Part shown: positions 1-7,030 of the stretch, one piece after another
How positions within the stretch are numbered: position 1 is the stretch's first letter
Layout: each line of letters begins with the position of its first letter
From: CAZDET01 sp964504335
GTDB taxonomy: Bacteria > Bacteroidota > Bacteroidia > Chitinophagales > Saprospiraceae
Direction of reading: 5' to 3'
DNA: 48,279 nucleotides
Assembly: GCA_964504335.1 (NCBI GenBank)
Contig: CAZDET010000038.1
Coordinates: 1 to 48,279 of the forward strand
Translations under genes and position numbers: made by a program
The notes under the pieces: generated by a model
The model's database searches: none
The model's input: only the letters and a program-made list of their open reading frames with translations
What the model was told of the DNA's origin: nothing

Positions 1-140
1 ACCTTTATGGATCAATTACAGTTTGTTGAGAGCATATAGAAACCTGGTAAAATTAAAAAAAGCTTCATGTGATTGTAAATCTCCGGGAACAATTCCAAAA
101 ATATAGGAAGCTATCTATGGAACAGGTAGAGTCGACGGAT

Positions 141-236
141 TTGCTCGGACGCTTACCAAGAAGTACCGCCAGCAGGGGGAAGCATCCCTAGCCGACCCTG
201 TACTGAAGGGCAAGATATACTTGCTCGGACGCTTAC
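141..236. repeat. 16-bp direct repeat pair, 80 bp apart
   Basis: The word TTGCTCGGACGCTTAC occurs at 141-156 and again, without mismatch, at 221-236. Two exact copies exactly 80 bp apart in non-coding DNA are unlikely by chance. The function is unknown. They could be recombinase arm sites or remains of a short tandem duplication. Confidence 0.6.
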
Positions 237-335
237 ATTCAATCCACAAGTTTTAGGGCCTAATAGCCTAACCGTTAACAATGGAGTAAATTACTTTAAA
301 CCAACCTGATTCTTATAGGGCATAGAACACTTGAT

Positions 336-413
336 TGTTGGCAAACTGTTGGCAAATAAAAAAGCCTTACAGATTCTACAATCCATCGATAATCAAAGTG
401 GGTGATGATGGAT
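336..413. other. Putative attachment site (arm repeats plus tRNA-derived core)
   Basis: A 10-bp direct repeat (tgttggcaaa at 336-345 and 347-356) is followed about 40 bp later by GTGGGTGATGATGGAT at 398-413. That 16-mer is identical to 583-598, which is the 3' end of the tRNA-Val gene. Tyrosine recombinases commonly integrate at tRNA 3' ends and leave such a duplication. No integrase gene is inside the window, so the element would lie to the left or has been lost. Confidence 0.4.
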
Positions 414-503
414 GAGCTGCGCTGATCCAGTGGTGGGGGCCCGTACAACCATCCGAAACCGCCAGGCCCGCGCTGCGCTTGGTTTTGTATTTGTCATCCG
501 CTT

Positions 504-523
504 CCGAAAGCAATTGCTTTCGG
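504..523. repeat. 20-bp perfect palindrome
   Basis: The sequence at 504-523 equals its own reverse complement (half-site ccgaaagcaa). It lies just downstream of the tRNA terminator on the minus strand. It could be a second stem-loop that strengthens termination or a protein-binding site; nothing in the sequence decides between them. Confidence 0.6.
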
Positions 524-531
524 CGCTCCTG

Positions 532-566
532 AAAAACACAAAACCCGCCGTGCTATGCACGACGGG
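532..566 (-). terminator. Rho-independent terminator of tRNA-Val
   Basis: Read on the minus strand, a 10-bp stem (544-553 with 557-566, one G-T pair, 3-nt loop) is followed by a T-rich tract (TTTTGTGTTTTT, 532-543). It begins about 18 nt past the tRNA 3' end and fits a tRNA transcription terminator. Confidence 0.8.
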
Positions 567-583
567 CCTGGCTAAGATGGATG

Positions 584-658
584 TGGGTGATGATGGATTC
601 GAACCAACGACCCCCTGCTTGTAAGGCAGGTGCTCTAAACCAACTGAGCTAATCACCC
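584..658 (-). tRNA. tRNA-Val (anticodon UAC)
   Basis: On the minus strand a full cloverleaf can be drawn over 75 nt. The acceptor stem GGGTGAT pairs with ATCACCC and the discriminator base is A. The D-arm is AGCTCAG-type. The anticodon stem CCTGC/GCAGG holds a 7-nt loop with TAC at positions 34-36, and the T-loop is TTCGAAT. The anticodon UAC reads GUA/GUN valine codons. CCA is not encoded (the next bases are CAT), so it must be added after transcription, as is usual in Bacteroidota. A promoter (737-768) and terminator (532-566) flank it as a single-gene unit. Its 3' 15 bases plus one flanking base are duplicated at 398-413. Confidence 0.95.
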
Positions 659-736
659 GAGGGTAGTGTGAGTGTGGGATTGTGTGCCACAGGTACCGCG
701 CATTCTCCCAAACTCGGCGCTTTTTTAAAGCGAGTG

Positions 737-768
737 CAAATATAAGCCGCCTGCGCAACCAGTACAAA
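737..768 (-). promoter_or_regulatory. Promoter of tRNA-Val (TTTG-N20-TATATTTG)
   Basis: On the minus strand a minus-33 TTTG (765-768) and a perfect TAnnTTTG minus-7 box (737-744) are separated by 20 nt, which is the Bacteroidota housekeeping sigma consensus. Transcription should start near 730, giving a leader of about 70 nt before the tRNA. Confidence 0.75.
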
Positions 769-880
769 CTTAGGGTGGAGAAAATTTTCAAAAATATTCC
801 CTTCCGGTACAGCGTTGGGGCTGGTAGGGCGTTACCTTTTATGGGTAGAACGTCTTTACTGTACTCCTAAGTTCCAGACC

Positions 881-3499
881 ATGAAACGCTTTTTGCGCCG
901 CATGGCGCTTATCCTTGTCGTGTTTGTCCTTGTCCTGATCACTGTAGCGGTGGCGGTGGTGAGTGCGTTTGAAGAGCCGCTGGGCCGCCGGGTGATTGCG
1001 GAGGTGAACAAGCAGCTGACGACGGAATTGGTGGTGGAGGGCTTCGACCTGGCGGTGCTGCGCACCTTTCCGAATGTGGCCGCGACCTTGCAGAACGTAC
1101 GGCTGGCGGATACGCAAGAGGGTAGTTTGCTGGAGGCCCGGGAATTGTCGTTTCGCTTTGGGTTGCTGAGCTTGCTGACGCGCAAAGTCAATGTGAAGAC
1201 CGTGGTGATTCGGGATGGGGCCTTGTCCATTTTTATCGATCGGGAGGGGAAGGCGAACTACGATATTTTTGTGGAATCGGAGGCGACTGAACCGGCAGAA
1301 GAAGCGAACGGGCCGACCATTGCCCTGGAGAATGCCCGGTTGGAGAATATCTACCTCTCGTTTCAGGATCAGGCAACCGATCAGGATGTGGGGGCACTGG
1401 TGGAAAATGCCGCCTTTAGCGGGGAGTTTTCGAGTGCGCGCTACACCTTGCAAAGCAAGGCGGAGTTACTGGTGAAAACCGTGCGGATCGGGGAGGAAGA
1501 GTACGCGCATGAGAAGCCCCTGACCTACCAGGCCAAAGTGGATATCGACAACGAGGCCAACCGCTACACGCTCACGGATGTGCGGGTGCAACTCGGCCAA
1601 CTGGCCGTGGAGACGAGCGGGGCCATCGAGACGCGCCCCAATACCACCTACTTCAATCTGCAGCTCAATAGCGACGAAGGCACCGTAGGGGATGTGCTGA
1701 GCCTGCTGCCTGGCAGCTACACCGAGCAATTGGGCGACATCGAAAGCGCAGGGCGCTTTCGCCTCGACGGCTCCATCATCGGGGAGCTGGGGCCTTCGCA
1801 AAACCCCAAAATCGAGACGAACATCGTGCTCAACGACGGGCGCATCAGCAGCCCGCGCATGAAGGGCGCGATTAAGGACGTGACGTTTGAGGCATTTTTC
1901 ACAAACGGCGCGAAGCAGAACAACCGCACCACCGTCTTCGAACTGCGCCGCCTGAAGGGTTACTTCCAGCGCCAACTCTACGAAATGCGCCTACGGGTGG
2001 AAAACCTCGACGATCCGCTCGTCGATTTCGTAGCGAACGGGGCAATGCCCATGGATGTGCTGATGGGTTTTCTGCCTTCCGATCAGATCGAAGACGGCAG
2101 TGGGGAAATCGAAATTGCCGAACTCCGCCTGAAGGGCCGCTACGGGGATATGATTCGGCCGCAGCGTGCCGACCGGGTGGAGGCCAGTGGGGCGATCGTC
2201 TTTGACGACGCGAGCCTGACGGTCAAGGGAAATGCCATCCGGCTGGACCGGGGGCAACTGCGGCTGGATAAAAATGCCTTCTTCTTCGAAGATCTGCGCC
2301 TGATTGCTCCGGGCACGGATGTACTGTTCACGGGCTCCGCCTTTGGCTTGATTCCGGTGCTGTTTGCGGATTCCCTCAACAGCCAGCAGGCGGAGCTGGA
2401 GTTCGAAGCGCAACTCACGGCGGATGAACTCGACATCGATCAGTTGCTGGCCCTATCCGCTCCGTCGGAGGGGGAGTTGGCCGAAGCCGAAGTGAGCGGC
2501 ACCGTCGATTCGCTGCAGGAAGCCAGCGTGCAAATCCGCGAGCGCCTGACACGCTTCCTGCGCGGGACCTTCCAGGCAACTATTCAGGATTTCAATTACT
2601 ACGACATCGTCGGCAAGAATTTCCAGGGAGAAATCGCCTTTCTGAATAGTGAGATGGACATTAACGGCCGCACCGAGGCCATGGACGGCACCTTCACGAT
2701 CGACGGTACGGCCTACTTCGAAGAGCAGCCCCACCTCGTGGCTAAGATCACCTGCGACGACGTGGACATCCATGCCTTTTTCCAGCAAACCGGCAATTTC
2801 GGCCAGGACGTGCTGACAGCCGACAATATCTACGGCGATCTTGATGCCAAGCTGGTCATCGAAGCCTACTTCGATGAGGCGGGGAATTTCCTGGAGGATA
2901 AGCTGCACGTCATCGCGGGTATCGGATTGACCGATGGGCGGCTGCGCGACCTGGAGCTGATGGAAAGCTTTTCCAGCTACGTCAATATCCAGGACCTGCG
3001 GGATATTCGCTTCAATGATTTGCAAAACTTCCTGGAGGTCCGCAACCGCCGGCTGTACCTACCGGTGATGTTCGTGCAGAGCAACGCGCTGAACATGACC
3101 GTCAGCGGCGAGCATTCCTTCGATCAGGACATCGATTACAACATCAAAGTGAACGCGGGGCAGGTGCTGGCCGCCAAGTTCAAGCGCCACGACCCCAACC
3201 TCGCCCCCAAACCCGCACGACGCGACGGCTTTTTCAACCTCTACTACGTCATCGACGGCACCATCGACGACTACAACATTTCCGCCGCCAAGCGCGAGGT
3301 GAAATCGGACTTCGAGCTCAGCGAGCTGCGCAAACGGCAGGTCCGCCAGGCATTAGAGGAAGCTTTCCGCCAACCCATCGAGCTGATCGAAGAGCCCCTG
3401 CCCTGGCGCGATATCCCGGAATACGAGGAAGACCCCAACAGCGACGAGCCGGAGTTTCTGGACTTTGAGATTGGGGGATCGGGGAAGAAGAGTCATTAG
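881..3499 (+). CDS. AsmA family envelope protein
   Basis: A protein of 872 residues with an N-terminal membrane anchor (about residues 8-28, after the basic start MKRFLRR) and a very long soluble, beta-rich region facing the periplasm. The order of features matches the AsmA/AsmA_2 family: short anchor, the N-terminal AsmA segment (FEEPLGRRVIAEVNK), and a C-terminal region with repeated strand-turn units. AsmA-like proteins belong to the bridge-like lipid-transfer superfamily that acts between inner and outer membranes; the role here is inferred from family. I chose the ATG at 881 rather than 815, because the extra 22 residues do not look like a signal and 881 puts the basic-hydrophobic anchor at the N-terminus. 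The last 40 residues are acidic and proline-rich. It is followed by an 8-bp-period repeat pair and cysQ. Confidence 0.85.
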   Translation: MKRFLRRMALILVVFVLVLITVAVAVVSAFEEPLGRRVIAEVNKQLTTELVVEGFDLAVLRTFPNVAATLQNVRLADTQEGSLLEARELSFRFGLLSLLTRKVNVKTVVIRDGALSIFIDREGKANYDIFVESEATEPAEEANGPTIALENARLENIYLSFQDQATDQDVGALVENAAFSGEFSSARYTLQSKAELLVKTVRIGEEEYAHEKPLTYQAKVDIDNEANRYTLTDVRVQLGQLAVETSGAIETRPNTTYFNLQLNSDEGTVGDVLSLLPGSYTEQLGDIESAGRFRLDGSIIGELGPSQNPKIETNIVLNDGRISSPRMKGAIKDVTFEAFFTNGAKQNNRTTVFELRRLKGYFQRQLYEMRLRVENLDDPLVDFVANGAMPMDVLMGFLPSDQIEDGSGEIEIAELRLKGRYGDMIRPQRADRVEASGAIVFDDASLTVKGNAIRLDRGQLRLDKNAFFFEDLRLIAPGTDVLFTGSAFGLIPVLFADSLNSQQAELEFEAQLTADELDIDQLLALSAPSEGELAEAEVSGTVDSLQEASVQIRERLTRFLRGTFQATIQDFNYYDIVGKNFQGEIAFLNSEMDINGRTEAMDGTFTIDGTAYFEEQPHLVAKITCDDVDIHAFFQQTGNFGQDVLTADNIYGDLDAKLVIEAYFDEAGNFLEDKLHVIAGIGLTDGRLRDLELMESFSSYVNIQDLRDIRFNDLQNFLEVRNRRLYLPVMFVQSNALNMTVSGEHSFDQDIDYNIKVNAGQVLAAKFKRHDPNLAPKPARRDGFFNLYYVIDGTIDDYNISAAKREVKSDFELSELRKRQVRQALEEAFRQPIELIEEPLPWRDIPEYEEDPNSDEPEFLDFEIGGSGKKSH

Positions 3500-3650
3500 T
3501 ACTTTGGTCAATTGGTACTTTCGGCTTTTGGGGCCTGATAAGGGGGATACTATTACATCGAAAAATTAGTTGATGATAGACAACAGCAGCCCTCGATTCT
3601 TCGTATCACTATTTCGCATCCTAAAGGACTAATTGACTAAAGTACCAACA
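3500..3650. repeat. Octamer array pair A between AsmA gene and cysQ
   Basis: Left arm: 8-bp units from 3500 (tactttgg, tcaattgg, then a partial copy of the first) start at the AsmA stop codon. Right arm: units at 3618-3649 share a CTAA core and end one base before the cysQ ATG. Bases 3499-3513 and the reverse complement of 3631-3645 agree at 14 of 15 positions, so the arms are inverted copies. About 96 bp without recognisable features separates them. Confidence 0.6.
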
Positions 3651-4433
3651 ATGACTGATCTACTCCAACTTGCCCGAGAGGTGGGCGACATTGCCCGGGA
3701 AGCCGGGGCCGAAATTTTGAAGATCTACGATCAGGAAGACTTCGGCGTGGAGACCAAAGACGATGACAGCCCCCTCACGCGTGCCGATCAGGCGAGCAAC
3801 GACGTCATCAACCGGAAGCTGCGGGAATTGACGTTTCAGGCACCGATTATTTCGGAGGAAAACAAGGAAGTTCCCTACAGCGAGCGGAGCCAGTATACCC
3901 GCTTCTGGATGGTCGATCCGCTCGACGGCACCAAGGAATTCATCAAGCGCAACGGCGAGTTCACCGTGAATATCGCGTTGGTGGATACCAACAAACCGAT
4001 TATTGGCGTGGTGTACATTCCGGTTAAAGACGAGCTCTACTACGCCGTGGCAGGGAAAGGAGCCTACCAGCTCGTGGACGGCACGCCGCAGCGCCTGGAA
4101 GCTTCCACGTTTAAGGCTTCCGACGCCGGGCTCAAAATCGTGGCCAGCCGCAGCCACCTCAATGACGCCACCAAGGCCTACATGGAGCAATTCCAGGAGC
4201 CGGAAATCGTCAGCGCCGGCAGTTCGCTCAAGCTTCTGCTGCTCGCGCAGGGGGCCGCGCACGTCTACCCCCGCCTCGCTCCTACCATGGAGTGGGATAT
4301 TTGCGCCGCGCAGATCGTATTAGAGGAAGCCGGCGGGAAGGTGATTAATCGGGAGACGAATTTGCCGCTGGCGTACAATAAGGAGAGTTTGCGGAACCCG
4401 GAGTTTGTGGCCTACGGGCAGTTAATGTTCTGA
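3651..4433 (+). CDS. cysQ: 3'(2'),5'-bisphosphate nucleotidase CysQ
   Basis: Predicted 260-residue inositol-monophosphatase-fold enzyme that hydrolyses adenosine 3',5'-bisphosphate (PAP) to AMP, relieving inhibition of sulfate assimilation and sulfotransfer. The metal-binding motifs are all present: ISEEN (metal-ligand Glu), DPLDGTKEF (the DPxDGT signature) and WDICAAQ near the C-terminus (the WDxxA signature). The length is normal for CysQ. I use the ATG at 3651; a TTG at 3633 would add MTKVPT, but that stretch belongs to the upstream octamer array. The last codons and the stop (TGA 4431-4433) overlap the next array, whose units begin at 4422, so the extreme C-terminus may be array-derived. 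Confidence 0.92.
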   Translation: MTDLLQLAREVGDIAREAGAEILKIYDQEDFGVETKDDDSPLTRADQASNDVINRKLRELTFQAPIISEENKEVPYSERSQYTRFWMVDPLDGTKEFIKRNGEFTVNIALVDTNKPIIGVVYIPVKDELYYAVAGKGAYQLVDGTPQRLEASTFKASDAGLKIVASRSHLNDATKAYMEQFQEPEIVSAGSSLKLLLLAQGAAHVYPRLAPTMEWDICAAQIVLEEAGGKVINRETNLPLAYNKESLRNPEFVAYGQLMF

Positions 4434-4453
4434 TTTTCTGATGCTGTGATGTT
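4422..4453. repeat. Octamer array B, left arm (overlaps cysQ stop)
   Basis: Four consecutive 8-bp units (4422-4429, 4430-4437, 4438-4445, 4446-4453) share a TGAT/AATG core, for example ctgatgct and gtgatgtt. In reverse complement the units carry ATC at the same place as right arm B. The array starts inside the last codons of cysQ. Confidence 0.65.
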
Positions 4454-4500
4454 CCTGGGTATTGACTTTTTTCCATGGTCTGACCGATTATTTTTTTATC

Positions 4501-4831
4501 TCATCTGCTGTTCCTTTTGCAGGTGCTGATGATTTCCGTGAGAAGCTTTTGAATGGACTCCTGGATCGGGATAGCTTGGACTTCGGAGGCATAGCAAGAG
4601 CCAGTATTCTCTTTCACTTGCTTCTTTGGCGGCAACGACCAATTTCGCGACAAAATCTGCTTTACTATGTGGATGTTGGGCTTCGCGCACATTTGCTCCA
4701 ACACTTGTCCCAGCCTTAAGTAGCTGTCGACTGACGACATATTTTCGCTTGGACTCCAACATTTCGCAATAGTCGATAATTCCGAGTGCGAATTCCATAC
4801 TTAAATCCATGATCTCATTTCGCTTCTTCAC
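4501..4831 (-). pseudogene. Frameshifted S23-type four-helix-bundle protein
   Basis: The frame starting at a GTG (4831) encodes the N-terminal two thirds of a 23S rRNA intervening-sequence/S23-type protein (TIGR02436-like): RQLLKAGTSVGANVREAQ, SKADFVAKL and KEASEREYWLLL are close to the family consensus. After YWLLL the family-like sequence continues in another frame (CYASEVQ, then KLLTEIISTCKRN) to a stop at 4501-4503. One extra base near 4590 would explain this. It could be true decay or an assembly error. The family forms small, often pentameric helical bundles of unknown role; Avd of diversity-generating retroelements shares the fold. It lies alone between two inverted octamer arrays, opposite in strand to its neighbours, which suggests it is cargo of that element. 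Confidence 0.75.
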
Positions 4832-4926
4832 CTTTATCTATTTCCTATAAAGGGTGTTTTTTGAAGCGGATTCCATAAATCCAAATACCTTTTTTGACCC
4901 ACTTGTAGCACCTGGCCATAATCAAT

Positions 4927-4998
4927 TGAAAATCAAAACACTGAGGCATCATAGAATCACAGCATCGCAGCATCAGAACATCGAACCATCAGCACATC
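4927..4998. repeat. Octamer array B, right arm (ahead of the Wzy/WaaL gene)
   Basis: Nine consecutive 8-bp units; eight of the nine end in ATC (for example acagcatc, gcagcatc). The first half of each unit varies and the last three or four bases are fixed. The array runs to within about 20 bp of the ATG of the next gene, and the reading frame of that gene stays open back through the array to 4945. Confidence 0.75.
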
Positions 4999-5019
4999 GG
5001 CCTACTGGCCATTGCCGCC

Positions 5020-6201
5020 ATGCTCTTCGGGATGCTCTTCGGCCGGGCGGTACTGAGCATGGGGATGATACTGCTGGCTGCCAATGCCGTATTTAACCTG
5101 GGCGTGGGGCGACTTTGGCAGCGCTTTCGGCGGGAGCCGGTGTTGTGGGCGCTGACGGGCATTTTCTTTTTGTATCTCCTCTCAGGGTTGTATTCAGAGC
5201 AGGTAGACTACTGGGTGGATCGGAGCCGCATGAAGCTGCCGTTTTTGCTGCTGCCGTTTGCGATCTTGTCGATTCCGCGGATGGAGGAGCGAGTTGGATG
5301 GCCGATCCTTTTGGGGTTTAGTGCGCTGATTGCGGGTTGCTGTGGGTACAGCCTGGTGTTGTTTGCGTTGGATTATGAAGCAATTTTGGAGGGCTACAAG
5401 CAGGGGCAGGTGTTGCCGACGCCGATTCAGCATATTCGGTTTAGCCTAATGGTTGTGTATGGTTGCTGCGTATGCCTGGTGTACTTACTTGAAAGGCCGA
5501 TTGCCTACCCCCGCTGGGTACGGTGGGTGGCGCTTGGAGGAGCGCTGTTTTTTATGGGGTACTTGCATCTGTTGGCGGTGCGCAGCGGGCTCGTGGCGCT
5601 ATACGGCATACTGGGGTATTTTGCATTGCACTACTTGTGGCAACGCCGGCCTTCGGTGCCCCTGATGGTTGGAGTCGTGGTGGCGGGGATGGGGTTGATG
5701 TATGCGTCTTATCGATTCATTCCGACGATTTACAACAAGGTGAACTACACGTTTTACAGCCTGGATCAGATGCGCCAGGGAGTCGATGTGGGCAATTTAT
5801 CGGATTCCCACCGGCTCGGCACGATTTGGGCAGGTTGGCAAATCGGTCTGGAGCATCCGTTGATTGGCGTTGGGGTGGGGGATATTCAGGAGGTTACCGA
5901 TCAGTATTTGCGCCGACGATTTCCGAGTCTGGCCGGATCGGGCTATTTACCCCACAATCAATATGTGCTGGTGTTTGCTGCCACGGGCATAATCGGTTTG
6001 CTGTACTTTTCGATTGCCACTTTGCTTCCGTTGTGGTACCGGAACGCCTACCGCTACCCGTTGATCGTCGCGTTCCACATCATTGTGCTTTCTTCCTTTC
6101 TCGTAGAACACACGCTCGAAACGCAACTTGGTACGGCCTTCTATCTCCTTTTTGTGCTCTTGCATTTCCGCTTATTTTTGGCGAAAACGATTGAAGTATG
6201 A
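5020..6201 (+). CDS. O-antigen ligase/polymerase family membrane protein
   Basis: A 393-residue polytopic protein with about ten hydrophobic segments and one large extracytoplasmic loop (about residues 240-320). The loop contains SHRLGTIWAGWQIGLEHPLIG and ends in PHNQYVLVFAATGIIGLL, the hallmark of the Wzy_C/WaaL family (PF04932). Such proteins join or polymerise polysaccharide on undecaprenyl carriers at the periplasmic face. It overlaps the following glycosyltransferase by 4 bp (ATGA), so the two are translationally coupled and probably act in one glycan pathway. The start is uncertain: 5020 is the first ATG, but the frame is open upstream to 4945 and codes for a plausible continuation of the first helix (HIGLLAIAA). 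The true start may be a non-ATG codon inside the octamer array. Confidence 0.82.
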   Translation: MLFGMLFGRAVLSMGMILLAANAVFNLGVGRLWQRFRREPVLWALTGIFFLYLLSGLYSEQVDYWVDRSRMKLPFLLLPFAILSIPRMEERVGWPILLGFSALIAGCCGYSLVLFALDYEAILEGYKQGQVLPTPIQHIRFSLMVVYGCCVCLVYLLERPIAYPRWVRWVALGGALFFMGYLHLLAVRSGLVALYGILGYFALHYLWQRRPSVPLMVGVVVAGMGLMYASYRFIPTIYNKVNYTFYSLDQMRQGVDVGNLSDSHRLGTIWAGWQIGLEHPLIGVGVGDIQEVTDQYLRRRFPSLAGSGYLPHNQYVLVFAATGIIGLLYFSIATLLPLWYRNAYRYPLIVAFHIIVLSSFLVEHTLETQLGTAFYLLFVLLHFRLFLAKTIEV

Positions 6202-6962
6202 GGCCCCTTTCCGTGGTCGTCATGACGTATAATGAGGCGCAAAACATTGAGCGTTGCCTGGCGTCCGTCCGAACGCTGGCCGACGAGTGCCTGGTGGTCG
6301 ATTCCTTCTCTACGGATGATACCGTGGCGCGGGCGGCTGCGATGGGGGCGCGTATTCTGGAACATCCCTTCCATTCCTACAATGCCCAACGAGCATTTGC
6401 CGCCGAACAGGCCACTCACGACTTCATCCTGGCCCTGGATGCCGATGAATATGTGAGTGACGAACTAGCCACATCCATCCAGTCCGCCAAACAAGATACC
6501 ACCGAGACGTACACCTTCAACCGCCGCAACCGCATCGGCAATAAATGGATGCGATCCACCAGTTGGTATCCGGATCGCAAGCTGCGGCTTTTTGACCGGC
6601 GGCGGGTGCGCTTTGAGGGCAGTGGCGGCCACGATGTAATCGTGCCATTAACAGGTATTAGCACGGCGCACTTATCCGGCGATTTGTTGCACCATACCAG
6701 TACCGACTTGCACGACCGGATGCAGCAAGTCAATAAGCTGACCACTGCTTCCGCCCGCCATCAGTTCGAGCAGGGAAAACGCGGCAGCTATCTGCGTCTG
6801 CTGGTCAAGCCGCCGGTCCGCTTCCTGGTCGAATACGTTCTTCGCGGCGGCTTTCGGGATGGCTTCTACGGTTTTACCATCTCCCGAACGGCGGCGATGT
6901 ACGTGTTTTTGCGCGAGGCGAAATTGTTGGAGATGAACCGATCGAGCAATGTGACAATGTGA
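6198..6962 (+). CDS. Glycosyltransferase family 2 (WaaE/KdtX-like)
   Basis: A 254-residue GT-A-fold enzyme. It shows the N-terminal strand VVVMTYNEAQNIERC, the VVDSFSTDDT nucleotide-sugar segment (about 33-42) and the DxD-type DADEY motif (81-85). The pattern resembles the LPS-core GT2 proteins WaaE/KdtX, which transfer glucose-like sugars in the cytoplasm. The C-terminal half carries an amphipathic/hydrophobic stretch (VRFLVEYVLRGGF) typical of membrane-associated members. The start overlaps the preceding polymerase stop by 4 bp. The last five residues (SNVTM) are encoded by an octamer array that continues past the stop codon, so the natural C-terminus may once have been different. Confidence 0.85.
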   Translation: MRPLSVVVMTYNEAQNIERCLASVRTLADECLVVDSFSTDDTVARAAAMGARILEHPFHSYNAQRAFAAEQATHDFILALDADEYVSDELATSIQSAKQDTTETYTFNRRNRIGNKWMRSTSWYPDRKLRLFDRRRVRFEGSGGHDVIVPLTGISTAHLSGDLLHHTSTDLHDRMQQVNKLTTASARHQFEQGKRGSYLRLLVKPPVRFLVEYVLRGGFRDGFYGFTISRTAAMYVFLREAKLLEMNRSSNVTM

Positions 6963-6987
6963 CGATTTGCTAATGTGACAATGTGGA
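6948..6987. repeat. Octamer array C (AATGTGAC units)
   Basis: Exact AATGTGAC units at 6948-6955, 6956-6963 and 6972-6979, a diverged unit at 6964-6971 (gatttgct) and a near copy at 6980-6987. The array begins inside the GT2 gene. On the other side of the short intergenic region the 8-bp phase persists with a CCAA-ending word (7004-7011, 7012-7019), ending 11 bp before the MutS-like ATG. Confidence 0.75.
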
Positions 6988-7030
6988 TAGTTAAAGCATT
7001 CATCTTGCCAAAAGACCAAAGTATCTCCAA

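Larger units (their letters stand above)
1..583. other. Non-coding left edge, probable integration-site border
   Basis: I see no convincing gene here. The open frames that overlap it run through the tRNA and its terminator and have no family resemblance. The stretch is more AT-rich than the genes to its right. It contains a 16-bp direct repeat (141-156 and 221-236), a 10-bp direct repeat (336-345, 347-356), a copy of the tRNA-Val 3' end (398-413), a 20-bp perfect palindrome (504-523) and the tRNA terminator (532-566). Together these suggest the end or scar of an element that used the tRNA as its target; that reading is inference. Confidence 0.5.

Noticed and set aside
1..400. CRISPR array suggested by the repeated 16-mer
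   Set aside because: Only two copies, 80 bp apart, no further repeats and no cas genes.
412..791. Short open frames over the tRNA-Val locus on both strands
   Set aside because: They translate the tRNA gene, its terminator and flanks; no protein family and no start context.
815..880. Longer start for the AsmA-like protein
   Set aside because: The added 22 residues would bury the membrane anchor and look random; ATG 881 gives a normal anchor.
4462..4719. Plus-strand frame opposite the S23-type gene
   Set aside because: Antisense to a recognisable protein family; the minus strand explains the conservation.
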